A stretch of DNA of 64,000 nt, from contig NZ_CAJPRT010000012.1 of assembly GCF_905373215.1 (NCBI RefSeq), forward strand, positions 3,425-67,424. Reading direction: 5' to 3'. Shown here in pieces: positions 15,610 through 24,377 of the stretch. Both the position numbers and the translations under genes were made by a program. The notes beneath the pieces are model-generated. The model saw only the letters and a list, made by a program, of their open reading frames with translations. It was not told where the DNA came from and did not search any database. This stretch comes from an uncultured Campylobacter sp. (GTDB lineage Bacteria; Campylobacterota; Campylobacteria; Campylobacterales; Campylobacteraceae). Each line of letters starts with the position of its first letter. Positions within the stretch are counted from its first letter, which is position 1.

Positions 15610-16085
15610 TGATGCTCCTTGGATTGGTTTAGACAATTTAAAATTTGATTTTTGACGCTAAAAGCCCTGCCGCTACTTGGGTCTTGGTCGTAGATATCGT
15701 CGATTTTATAATCTCCTCCGCTACGGACGAGTTTGTAGATTATCGTCTGCGCGCCGTAGGGGCAGGTCTGAGTTACTACGACAGTATCGCGCTGCCCTAG
15801 CTCAAAATCATATTTCGCATCGTCGCAGACATCTTGACCGCCGATTATCGGATCGTAGTCCAAGCAGCCTACCTCACCTTCGCCAGCAGATGCTTCATCC
15901 TGCATAAGCGCAGATTTGAAAGAAGCCGATAAGACATTTTTGTGATCGCCGAAATAGGTATCCTTGATGTATAGACTTTTTACTAGGCTTATTCTGGCGT
16001 CGTCCGCGGAATTTTTCGCACTATTAGTATCGCTGCCGCTTGCCGACAAAATAGCACAAATTGTAAAAAATAGAGCTTTTTTCAC
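15606..16085 (-). CDS. Exported protein of unknown function (DUF3828-like, tentative)
   Basis: 159 residues starting MKKALFFTICAILSASGSD, a signal peptide without lipobox Cys. The mature domain has GCLDYDPIIGGQDVCDDAKYDFE and NQILNCLNQSK, with four or more cysteines that may pair in the periplasm. The acidic D-P-x2-x-G-Q-D segment and overall size recall DUF3828 proteins, but I would not insist on it. It lies 10 bp after cysE and overlaps aspC by 4 bp, so it is co-transcribed; the link to amino-acid metabolism is probably only operonic. Confidence 0.7.
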   Translation of the reverse strand: MKKALFFTICAILSASGSDTNSAKNSADDARISLVKSLYIKDTYFGDHKNVLSASFKSALMQDEASAGEGEVGCLDYDPIIGGQDVCDDAKYDFELGQRDTVVVTQTCPYGAQTIIYKLVRSGGDYKIDDIYDQDPSSGRAFSVKNQILNCLNQSKEHQ

Positions 16086-16095
16086 TTTAACCCTC

Positions 16096-16791
16096 TTATT
16101 TTAATGATTTCAGATACTCTTCGTAGAATTTATTGAGATCCTCATCCATTTCGGCGATATCTTTTCTGCCGCTGCAGATGCACTCTTCCAAAATTTCGAT
16201 ACGCTTGATGAGATATTTGATAAGCTCCTGGCTGATATCGGGAATTTTATTATGCGCCAAAGGATCGCTTTCGCAGCCGCCTAAAATTCTAGCCGGCACT
16301 CCTACGGCGGTGCAGTTTGGCGCGACGTCCTTTACGACGACGGAATTTGCGCCGATTTTGGAATTTTCGCCGATGGTGATGTTGCCTAGCACTTTAGCTC
16401 CTGCGCCTACTACGACGCCGTTTTGCAGCGTCGGATGGCGCTTGCCGTGCTCTAAGCTCACGCCGCCGAGAGTGACGCCCTGATAGATCAGACAGTTATC
16501 GCCGATGATCGCCGTTTCTCCGATGACAAGCCCTGTGGCGTGGTCGAAAAACACGCCCGAGCCGATCTGCGCGCCCGGGTTTATATCTACGGCGGTGATT
16601 ATGCGGGTAAGTCCGCTGATCGCGCGAGCTACAAGCTTAAAACCTCGCTCGTAGAAAAAATGCGCGAAGCGATAATTTATTAGCGCCCAGACGCCGGGAT
16701 AGCAGAAAAATATCTCAAATACGCTATTGCATGCGGGGTCTTGACGCAAGGGCTCGGTGAAGTCCTGTTTTAAAATTTGCCAAAAACTCAT
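16096..16791 (-). CDS. cysE: Serine O-acetyltransferase
   Basis: 231 residues. Catalyses acetyl-CoA + L-serine to O-acetylserine, the precursor of cysteine. An N-terminal helical part is followed by a left-handed beta-helix of hexapeptide repeats: the DHATGLVIGETAIIG region with its catalytic His/Asp context, YQGVTLGG, KRHPTLQNGVVVGAGAKVLG and GANSVVVKDV. The C-terminal tail is longer than in minimal forms (ECICSGRKDIAEMDEDLNKF). The ATG overlaps the speA stop by 4 bp. Confidence 0.95.
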   Translation of the reverse strand: MSFWQILKQDFTEPLRQDPACNSVFEIFFCYPGVWALINYRFAHFFYERGFKLVARAISGLTRIITAVDINPGAQIGSGVFFDHATGLVIGETAIIGDNCLIYQGVTLGGVSLEHGKRHPTLQNGVVVGAGAKVLGNITIGENSKIGANSVVVKDVAPNCTAVGVPARILGGCESDPLAHNKIPDISQELIKYLIKRIEILEECICSGRKDIAEMDEDLNKFYEEYLKSLK

Positions 16792-18626
16792 TTGATCGTC
16801 TTTAAGTAGCTATTGTCGTTTAAAAACAGATATAGTTCGCCCAGGATATGCTTTTTCTCTTTATCTCCGATAAGATTTGATTTTTCGACGCGCTCGTTTA
16901 GGCTTTCGCGGATATCTACTACGTCGTAGTCCATATCCTCCAAGATGTCGATGACCGATTGAGATTCGATAAAGTCCTTGATCTCAAAGCCGCCGTCATC
17001 GCGCAAGATCACGGTCGCTTCGGTGGGGTGTGCAAAGAGGTTGTGGCTCATGCCAAGCACCTCCTGATAGGCACCGACAAGAAAAAAGCCCAAAAAGTAC
17101 TCCTCTTTTTCAGGATCGAAATCGTGCAGAAATAGCGGATTTTTTTGGCTGTCGAATTCTATCTCTCCGTCGCTATCGCAGGTGATATCCCAGATCGACG
17201 CCGATAGCGTGGCGCGCTCATCCAGCCTCTCTAGCGGCATGATCGGGAAGTGCTGCTTGATGCCCCAAAAATCTGGCAGGCTTTGAAAGATCGAGAAATT
17301 TACCAAATAGCGCTCTTGAGCGTTGCCTAGGGAGTTTAAGAAATTGCTGTATTCTTGCTTGTTGCCTAAAATTCCATACGCCTTTCGCATTATTAGATGA
17401 ACCAAAATTTCGCCGTTTGAGCGGTCGATTAGATCGACGTATCCCAGATCAAAAAGGGTAAGCACGCTCTCCATGTGCGACATAGCATCGTGCAGATACT
17501 CTAGCGCGTTGGAGGGCTTTAGAGTTTTATACAGATCGTATAGTTCGGCGACTACCGGCGGATTATCCTTTTTTAGGGCGAGTTTTTCTTCGGTGTATTC
17601 TTGGGTAAAAAGCTCCAAAATCGGCGCTACTAGCACCGCATGGCTGGCGGCTACGTATCTGCCGCTCTCGATAAAGATATCCGGCTCGGCCTCTTTTTTA
17701 TCCTGCGCGATCGATTTTAGCAAAAAAACCACGTCGTTGGCGTATTCTTTTAGCGTATAGTTGCGGCTGGAGCTTTCTTTGGCTTGGGAGTATTCGATAG
17801 CGAGCCCTCCGCCTAAATTTATGGATTTTAAATTTTTCGCGCCCATTTTGCGAAGCTCGGTGTAGATATTACCCGCCTCGATGAGAGCTTTTTTAAGCGG
17901 ATGGATCTCTGTAATCTGCGAGCCGATATGAAAATGAATCATCGTAAACTGCTCGATGAGATCGTTTTTCTTGAGTAAGTTTATCGCCTCTATAAGCTCG
18001 GTCGAGGTAAGGCCGAATTTAGAATTTATCCCGCCGCTTTTCGCCCACAGCCCGCTTCCGGAGTTATGCAGCCTGATGCGCAGCCCGATGAATGGCTTTG
18101 GCGCAAACCGCTCCTTAGCCGTTTCGATGATGGTTTCAAGCTCGTTTAGCCCCTCGATCGTAAGCGTTACGTTATGCCCCATCTCTGCGGCGATGAAGCC
18201 GATATTTATAAGCTCCTTATCTTTAAAACCGTTTACGGTAATTGGCGCGCCGTATTTGTTATACGCCATCGCTAGTAGCAGTTCAGGCTTGCTGCCGGCT
18301 TCGAGTCCGTATCCGTAAGGCTCGCCGATATCGACTAAATTTTTAACGAAGCCCGGGAATTGATTTACCTTAAGCGGATAGACAGCGTGGAATTTTCCCT
18401 TGTAATCAAACTCCTTAATAGCGCGGTTAAAATTTGAGTAAATTTCAACGATCTGCTTTTTGATGAGGTGCGGGAAGCGCAGCAGTATCGGGCCTCGCAC
18501 GCCGTCTGCGCGGATCTCTTTTATTATATCCACCAAAGGCTGCTTGAAATCGGAGTTTAGGCATAGTTTGCCCCCATCTATCGTGAAGTTGGAATTCCCC
18601 CAAATATTTAGTCCGTAATCGCTCAT
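16788..18626 (-). CDS. speA: Biosynthetic arginine decarboxylase
   Basis: 612 residues, the usual length. A PLP fold III enzyme making agmatine from arginine for polyamine synthesis. The PLP lysine is in HAVYPLKVNQFPG near residue 88, the glycine loop in INLGGGLAIEYSQ, and the active-site region in FIESGRYVAASHAVLV. It overlaps hisS at the 5' end and cysE at the 3' end by 4 bp each, so the three genes are translationally coupled. No low-complexity insertion is present, in contrast to recG nearby. Confidence 0.96.
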   Translation of the reverse strand: MSDYGLNIWGNSNFTIDGGKLCLNSDFKQPLVDIIKEIRADGVRGPILLRFPHLIKKQIVEIYSNFNRAIKEFDYKGKFHAVYPLKVNQFPGFVKNLVDIGEPYGYGLEAGSKPELLLAMAYNKYGAPITVNGFKDKELINIGFIAAEMGHNVTLTIEGLNELETIIETAKERFAPKPFIGLRIRLHNSGSGLWAKSGGINSKFGLTSTELIEAINLLKKNDLIEQFTMIHFHIGSQITEIHPLKKALIEAGNIYTELRKMGAKNLKSINLGGGLAIEYSQAKESSSRNYTLKEYANDVVFLLKSIAQDKKEAEPDIFIESGRYVAASHAVLVAPILELFTQEYTEEKLALKKDNPPVVAELYDLYKTLKPSNALEYLHDAMSHMESVLTLFDLGYVDLIDRSNGEILVHLIMRKAYGILGNKQEYSNFLNSLGNAQERYLVNFSIFQSLPDFWGIKQHFPIMPLERLDERATLSASIWDITCDSDGEIEFDSQKNPLFLHDFDPEKEEYFLGFFLVGAYQEVLGMSHNLFAHPTEATVILRDDGGFEIKDFIESQSVIDILEDMDYDVVDIRESLNERVEKSNLIGDKEKKHILGELYLFLNDNSYLKTIK

Positions 18627-19864
18627 GCTCTATCCTTAAAAAATGCTTCGACCTCTTTAAATTTGATCGCAAAGGTGGTTTGATCCTCTAAATTTTTACA
18701 CCACACTTCGGCGCGATCAAACTCGTCCTGCCCGATGCAAAGGCAAAATTTCGCCTCCGCCCCGTCGGCTGCCTTTAAATGCTTCGCAAGCGCCTTTGGC
18801 TCGTATGAAATTTGAGTTTTACAAAGCTTTCGCAGCTTTAGCGCAAATGAAAACGCCGTGCTAACAAACGCCTCATCCAGCGCGCCGATATAAATCCCCT
18901 CGCGCTCTTGAGGGGCTTCACGCGTTTTTAAAATTTCGGCTATTCGCTCGATACCGATCGCAAAGCCCACGCCCGCCGTCTTTCTGCCGCCTAAAAACTC
19001 CACGAGCCTATCGTAGCGTCCGCCGCCGCCTACGGCGCTTTGCGCGCCAAGCTCGCTTGAAACGAACTCAAAGGCGGTTTTGCAGTAGTAATCAAGCCCG
19101 CGCACGAGTTTAGGATCGATCTGAAATTTTTGTCCGTTTTGGGTTAAAATTCTTTGCAGCTGCGCAAATTCCGTGGCGCAGGCGTCGTTTAAATTTTCCG
19201 TTATAAGAGGCGCGGCGGCTAAAATTTTCTGGCAGCTTTCGTTTTTGCAGTCCAGCACGCGGATCGGATTGGTGTCGATGCGCCTTTGGCAGTCCTCGCA
19301 GAGCCTATCTTTGCGTTCTTGCAAGAAATTTACGAGCTTGGTTTTATACGCAGGCATGCACTCCTCATCGCCTAAAGAGTTGATTTTAAGCGTTGCGGCG
19401 ACATTTAGCTCGCGTAAAATTTGAGCTAACATCAAAATCACGCTCGCGTCCTCATAGACGCTACTTTGCCCGAAGCACTCGACGCCGAATTGATGAAACT
19501 CACGCAGGCGCCCCTTTTGCGGGCGCTCGTAGCGAAACATCGAGCCTTGATAATAAAATTTATGCACGCCGCCGCTGCGGTCTAGCTTTTTTTCGATAAA
19601 GGCGCGCACGACGCCTGCGGTGCCCTCGGGGCGCAGGCAGACGCTATCGCCGCTTTTGTCGCTAAACTCATACATCTCCTTGCCGACGATGTCGCTGCTC
19701 TCGCCGACGCTGCGGCGAAATAGCGCGGTCTGCTCAAGCTTGGGAGTTTCGATGAGGCAAAAGCCGTAATTGCGCGCCACGCGCTCGCACACGCTTAAAA
19801 TTTGCGAGTAGATGCGCGCCTGCTCGCCTGAAATATCGTTCATACCGCGAAGTGCTTTGATCAT
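18623..19864 (-). CDS. hisS: Histidyl-tRNA synthetase
   Basis: 413 residues, class II aminoacyl-tRNA synthetase charging tRNA-His. Motif 2 is FRYERPQKGRLREFHQFG, the histidine-specific loop is LVRGLDYYCKTAFEF and motif 3 is GVGFAIGIERI. The C-terminal anticodon-binding domain (KEREGIYIG-type start, IGQDEFDRAEVWCKNL) is complete. ATG at 19864 with AAAGGA upstream. First gene of the hisS-speA-cysE-aspC operon; a minus-strand TATAAT lies about 50 bp upstream. Confidence 0.96.
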   Translation of the reverse strand: MIKALRGMNDISGEQARIYSQILSVCERVARNYGFCLIETPKLEQTALFRRSVGESSDIVGKEMYEFSDKSGDSVCLRPEGTAGVVRAFIEKKLDRSGGVHKFYYQGSMFRYERPQKGRLREFHQFGVECFGQSSVYEDASVILMLAQILRELNVAATLKINSLGDEECMPAYKTKLVNFLQERKDRLCEDCQRRIDTNPIRVLDCKNESCQKILAAAPLITENLNDACATEFAQLQRILTQNGQKFQIDPKLVRGLDYYCKTAFEFVSSELGAQSAVGGGGRYDRLVEFLGGRKTAGVGFAIGIERIAEILKTREAPQEREGIYIGALDEAFVSTAFSFALKLRKLCKTQISYEPKALAKHLKAADGAEAKFCLCIGQDEFDRAEVWCKNLEDQTTFAIKFKEVEAFFKDRA

Positions 19865-19911
19865 CTATAAAATCCTTTGTGAAATTTTAAAATTTTCAAA
19901 TTTTTGCGGCG

Positions 19912-19917
19912 ATTATA
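19912..19917 (-). promoter_or_regulatory. -10 box for hisS operon
   Basis: TATAAT on the minus strand (complement of ATTATA at 19912-19917), about 48 bp before the hisS ATG, giving a leader of roughly 40 nt with an AAAGGA ribosome site. No good -35, as usual for Campylobacter sigma-70 promoters. Confidence 0.55.
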
Positions 19918-20040
19918 GTTAAATTTACCTAAATTTTAAGCCCTGCCGCTGCCGCTTCGTGTCGGTTCTGCTTATTTGCATCGCGCACCGTTTTGGCTTA
20001 GGCGTCTATTTTAAACCGGCTAAGCTCGGCGGTAAAATTT

Positions 20041-20523
20041 CTACTTCGCCGCTTTCGTCGCCAAAAATTCCTCGTAGCGGCGATCGATGATCTCTTTGAT
20101 CTCGGCGTAATTTTGCGGCGAGTTTTCTATGTAAAAATAGGCGTTGTCGAAGTTTTTATCGCCGAATTTGCGCGCGACGAAATCGTCGTAATCTTGCAAA
20201 TACCAGCCGTGCGTTTTGGCAAATTTCGTGCGGTCCGTGGTGTAGTAGGCATTTGCGAAGGCCTTGCCCGCGGTGTTTAGCTCGTCGCTGCCCAGCACGC
20301 CGTCCATGGCGCCAAAGAAATACCCGCGATAATCAAAGCTATCGTCCATCCGCGCTATATCGCCCGCGAAATCCGCCGCGAAGTCCTTGGAGTAGAGCTT
20401 GCACTCCATGCACCAGCGGAAGAAAAACGCGATGTGCGTCGCGCCGTTTTCCTGCGGGATATCTGTCGGCGCATTTTTCGCGCCCCAGTGCCATTTTGCC
20501 TTGTCGTAGGTCACGTAAGCCAT
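20041..20523 (-). CDS. Conserved protein of unknown function (DUF7832-like)
   Basis: 160 residues starting MAYVTYDKAKWHWGAKNAPTDIPQENGATHIAFFFRW. The Y-D-x-A-x-W-H opening and GATHIAFFFRWCMECKLYS recall a family of uncharacterised proteins with a Tyr-Asp-x2-x-His start (DUF7832 from memory). No signal peptide or membrane segment. ATG with AAAGGAGAG upstream, alone between hisS and recG with about 170-210 bp on either side, so probably its own transcript. No function is proposed. Confidence 0.75.
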   Translation of the reverse strand: MAYVTYDKAKWHWGAKNAPTDIPQENGATHIAFFFRWCMECKLYSKDFAADFAGDIARMDDSFDYRGYFFGAMDGVLGSDELNTAGKAFANAYYTTDRTKFAKTHGWYLQDYDDFVARKFGDKNFDNAYFYIENSPQNYAEIKEIIDRRYEEFLATKAAK

Positions 20524-20733
20524 TTTGCTCTCCTTTTTGGACTTTAAGTTGCATAAATTTTAGAAATTAAAAGCAAACGACGCTTGGTAAAGCTCTAAAT
20601 TTTATCCGCTGCAATCTGCGCCGTGAAATTTCAAATTTTATATCAGATCGCCCGTTACCTTATAATCGCATTCGCTTCGTAAAATTTTGCCGCGGCTAAA
20701 TTACGTTTAAATTCTATCGCGCCTCGTAGAATT

Positions 20734-23694
20734 TCACGCACCCCGTCCTATGTCCTTTAGTCGCTGCTTTGCCGCAGCCGTCACGTCCTCTTCATAATCA
20801 TACCATGCAAACATCGCGCCGTGCTGCACCGAGCCGCCCAGCAGATCGCCTCCCTGGCGGTTTTTCAGATCGATATTTGCGACCTTAAATCCATCCAGCG
20901 TCGCTGCGAACTCACGCAGGCGCTGCGGCGGAGATTTGAGCTTGGTGTAGAGGTAGCAGCGCCCCGCCTGGCCTTTGCGCCCGACGCGCCCGCGCAGCTG
21001 ATGAAGCGACGCGAGCCCCATTCGCTCGGCGCCCACGATTAAAATGACGCTAAGCCGCGGCAGCGAAATGCCTACTTCGACGATCGTTGTGGTTATCAGC
21101 AGCCGCCCTTCATCGCGGAAGCGGCGCAGGATCTCTTCCTTGTCCTTGTCGCTGCCGTGAGTAATCATCACGTCCGCAAACTGGGCCTTCCAAAACGGCG
21201 CCGCCTCCTCAAGGCTTTGATAGACCGAGCTTTCGCTTTGCTGCACTAGCGGATAGACGATGATTGCTTGATTGCCCGCGGCGAGCTCGCGGCGCAGATC
21301 CTGCATAAAGCCCGCAAATCCGTCGTTTTGTAGGATTTTGGTTTTGATCTGTTTTTCAAACGGCAGTTGTTTTAAAAAGCTGAAGCTCACGAGCTCGGAC
21401 TGGATCATGCTCAGCGTGCGCGGTATCGGCGTGGCGCTAAACTGAATGAAATGCGCGCGAAACTCGCCGCTCCCCGTGAGGCGCGCGATCTTTTCGCGCT
21501 GATTCGAGCCGAAGCGGTGCTGCTCATCGACCATTATGAGATTTGACGGCGCAAGCTCGTGGTAGAGCAGGGCGTGAGTACCGATGATAAGGTGCGCGTC
21601 TGCGAAATTCGGCTCGCGATCGCCGCTTTTTACGAGCAGGACTTTGATCTGCGGCGGCAGCAGACGGCGCGCCTCGGCGTAAATCTGCTCCGCCAAGATG
21701 CTCGTAGGCGCCATCAGATAGCTGATGCGCGGGTAGTTCATCGCCGCGCTAGCGAGGATGACGAGCGTTTTGCCGCTGCCTACGTCGCCCATGACGACGC
21801 GGCGGCGCGCCAAAGGGCTTTGCAGATCGCTAGCGATGTCCTTTATCGCGCTTAGCTGATCGCGCGTAGGCTCGAAAGGCAGCGAAGCAAGCCAGTCAGA
21901 GATGTCGCGCAGCGGATAAATTTGCGCCGGGAAACTCGTTTTTTTCGCGCTTAGCTTTTGCAGGTAGTTTAGAATTTCGACAAATTTCAGCGTGCGTAAA
22001 ATCATAGCACCGCTCATCTGCGTGACGGCTGCGCTCCTGACGGCCTCGGCGGCATGGACAGTTCCAGCGTCGCTTGCAATTTGAGCGATTGTAGGTATGG
22101 CGGTCGTAGCTTGGGCGGCTGCGGTCTGGATAGTTTCAGTTTGATAATGCGTAGGTTGGGCGGCACAATCGCGCAAAGCGCTCATCGGTGCGGCGAGCGC
22201 GTCTTGAACAGCCTCGGCGCTTACGGTCTGAGCGATCGTAGGCTTTGCGGTTGCGGTCTGCACGGCTACTACCGTCTGAAGATTTTCGGTTTGATTGCAT
22301 ACAGGTTGCACGCCCGTAGCTTGTGCGCTCAAAGTTTGGGTAGTCGCGGCTCGCGCGCTCGCTACTTGGTTTGAAGTTTGGATTGTTGCGGCTTGCGCAC
22401 CTGCGTCTTGAGTTTGGGCGGCTACGAGTTGCGAATCTGCGATTCGAACGTCTGAAGTTTGAACCGCTGCGGGTTGCGTATCTACGTCTTGGGTACTTAA
22501 ATTTTGTTGTGCGGCTTGCTCGGCTATGGACTGCTCGGTCGCAACATGCTCTAGCATGGGCTGGGCTGTCGCTGTTTGAACGTCTGCTAGCTGTGCTGCT
22601 TGGGTGCCGGATACTAGGTCGTTTGAAATTTTATCGCTGCTTGTAGCTGTATTATTGTCAGCTTTGAAGTCGTTTGAAATTTCATCTACGCACGCCTTTG
22701 CGCCGTATACGGCAAGAAAATCTTCGTTGCTTTGAACGCCAAAATTTTCGTCATTGCAAATCTCCGCGCTGCGTACCCGAGGCTGATCGCCATCTAAAAT
22801 TTTATCGCTCGCAATCTCGCCGTCACGGAGGCTTGGGGGGAGTGAAGTCTTCGCACCCTTTGGAATTTCGCCGCTTAAAATTTCATTCGCCGCGCCGCGC
22901 TTTGCTTCGCAGGCAAAAACTCCGCCGCTTCGCGGATAGTTTGAAATTTTGTTGCCCAAAATCTCATCATTTTGCGATCTGCCGTTTAAAATTTTGGCGG
23001 CGGCGGAGTTTTGCGAGCTTGAAATTTCGCCGTTATCTGAAATTCCATTGCCATTTAAAATTTTATCGCTTAAAATTTCACTGCCGCTTGGAATTTTGCC
23101 GCTGTTTGAAACGTCGTCGCGCTCGCCGAAATTTTCCGCGCCGCCTTCCTTGAGCTGCCTATTTAACGCGGCTAGCATTCGCACGCTGCGCGGCGAGCTC
23201 TCGTGTAGCGCAAGCAGTACCGCCGCCTCCTCCGCGCGCAGCCCGCAGCCTAGAAGCGCGCCCGCGCTTAGATATTTTTTGATCAGCTTTTGCGCCGCGG
23301 CATCGCTCAGCGCGGCTTTGTATTTGGGCGCGATCCTGCCTGGCTCGCTTACGATTTTTGGGTTTACGAACTGCCACGAGCCGAAGCTCTCGTCGCATTT
23401 GCCGTGGATGAAGAATTTTTTGCCGCGCTTAAAGGCGCCGAAGTGCCAGTTTTTGGCGTTGAAAATCACGATTTTGATCTCGCGCTCCCAGCTGAGGCAG
23501 TGCGCCGTGACGATGAGCATCGAGCCGCGCCTGTGCTGGAAGAGGCACTCGACCTCCGCCGTGCTCTCGCCCGCGCAGGGCGCGTCTCTAACGCTTAGAT
23601 CGTCGAAGCTTTTGGGCAGAAGCAGTGCCAAATCCAAAAGCGTCGTAATGCCCGCCTTTTGCAGCGCTGCCGCGTCTTTTGCTTCAAAAATCAA
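20734..23694 (-). CDS. recG: ATP-dependent DNA helicase RecG with a very long low-complexity insertion
   Basis: 986 residues; about 610 is usual in Campylobacter. The N-terminal wedge/OB part (residues 1-185, FIHGKCDESFGSWQFVNPKIV) and the helicase half (about 558-986) are intact: Walker A GDVGSGKT, VDEQHRFGSNQR, FSATPIPRTL, THGSDKDKEE, QLRGRVGRKGQAGRC. Between them about 370 residues are Ser/Asn/Ile-rich units (KILNG, GEISS, SEILS) and then Thr/Ala/Gln-rich units of the type AAVQTSD, TTQTLSAQATG. The insertion sits at the junction of wedge and motor domains. RecG remodels stalled forks and Holliday junctions. ATG at 23694 with AAAGGATG upstream. Confidence 0.93.
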   Translation of the reverse strand: MIFEAKDAAALQKAGITTLLDLALLLPKSFDDLSVRDAPCAGESTAEVECLFQHRRGSMLIVTAHCLSWEREIKIVIFNAKNWHFGAFKRGKKFFIHGKCDESFGSWQFVNPKIVSEPGRIAPKYKAALSDAAAQKLIKKYLSAGALLGCGLRAEEAAVLLALHESSPRSVRMLAALNRQLKEGGAENFGERDDVSNSGKIPSGSEILSDKILNGNGISDNGEISSSQNSAAAKILNGRSQNDEILGNKISNYPRSGGVFACEAKRGAANEILSGEIPKGAKTSLPPSLRDGEIASDKILDGDQPRVRSAEICNDENFGVQSNEDFLAVYGAKACVDEISNDFKADNNTATSSDKISNDLVSGTQAAQLADVQTATAQPMLEHVATEQSIAEQAAQQNLSTQDVDTQPAAVQTSDVRIADSQLVAAQTQDAGAQAATIQTSNQVASARAATTQTLSAQATGVQPVCNQTENLQTVVAVQTATAKPTIAQTVSAEAVQDALAAPMSALRDCAAQPTHYQTETIQTAAAQATTAIPTIAQIASDAGTVHAAEAVRSAAVTQMSGAMILRTLKFVEILNYLQKLSAKKTSFPAQIYPLRDISDWLASLPFEPTRDQLSAIKDIASDLQSPLARRRVVMGDVGSGKTLVILASAAMNYPRISYLMAPTSILAEQIYAEARRLLPPQIKVLLVKSGDREPNFADAHLIIGTHALLYHELAPSNLIMVDEQHRFGSNQREKIARLTGSGEFRAHFIQFSATPIPRTLSMIQSELVSFSFLKQLPFEKQIKTKILQNDGFAGFMQDLRRELAAGNQAIIVYPLVQQSESSVYQSLEEAAPFWKAQFADVMITHGSDKDKEEILRRFRDEGRLLITTTIVEVGISLPRLSVILIVGAERMGLASLHQLRGRVGRKGQAGRCYLYTKLKSPPQRLREFAATLDGFKVANIDLKNRQGGDLLGGSVQHGAMFAWYDYEEDVTAAAKQRLKDIGRGA

Positions 23695-24377
23695 TTTTCA
23701 TCCTTTAAATTTGATAGGTTTAAGCCCTCGCGCTGCGAAATTTTATGCGCCGCAGTGGAATCGCTCGCCTAAATTTGATCGAAATTCTATGCGCCGCATC
23801 GAACGCTTGCTTAAATTTGCTCGGAATTTCACCCATTGCGGCAAATTTGCTCGCCGGCTTCGCCCATAAATTTTACCCGCCTTGCGCGTGTTTTATTTGG
23901 CGGCTGTATCTTTGCGGCGCGCACCGGATTTTAAAATTGAGCACGCGAGCGCTTGAAATTTCATAGCGCGATTTGCGAACCGTACGATCCGAAAGAGATG
24001 CACGCCTGCATCATCTTTTAAATTCCACAGCGCGGCACACAGACGACATGCGAAATCGGGTTTTGATTTTGCGCGCTAAAATTTTGCCGAGCCGCGCACG
24101 GCGCCTTTAAATTTAGCCGCCCTTATAAGACTTGCAAATTTAGCCATTTCTGCAAAGCCTCGCAAGTTTTAGCACGACGCAAGCGCGGTTTTAAATTTAA
24201 ACGCAAGCCGTCCGCAAACGGAGCGAAAAAGTAAATTTAGCGCCGCCCGCTGGCGGAGCGCAAAAACAAAATTTAACGCCGTATGCGCCTTAATATCGTA
24301 TGCGCCGCTTTACAAATTTTAAAATTTACCCAAATTTTATGCCGGTCGCAGGTATGCACTCGCTGTGCTGCGGCGGG
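23695..24377 (-). other. Spacer between the M16 protein gene and recG
   Basis: About 680 bp with no supportable gene. It holds GC-rich blocks with recurrent AAATTTA(G/A) words, including two similar stretches near 24215-24245 and 24255-24285 of the form GGAGCG..AAA..AAATTTA.CGCCG. No promoter or terminator could be assigned. Confidence 0.6.

Noticed and set aside
22371..23153. Plus-strand ORFs rich in LKF/RRLKFH opposite the recG insertion
   Set aside because: Direct result of AAATTT words in the insertion read in another frame; no start signals.
20734..23694. Intein or mobile intron in recG
   Set aside because: No intein splice residues (Cys/Ser start, HN end) or endonuclease motif; the insert is low-complexity repeats.
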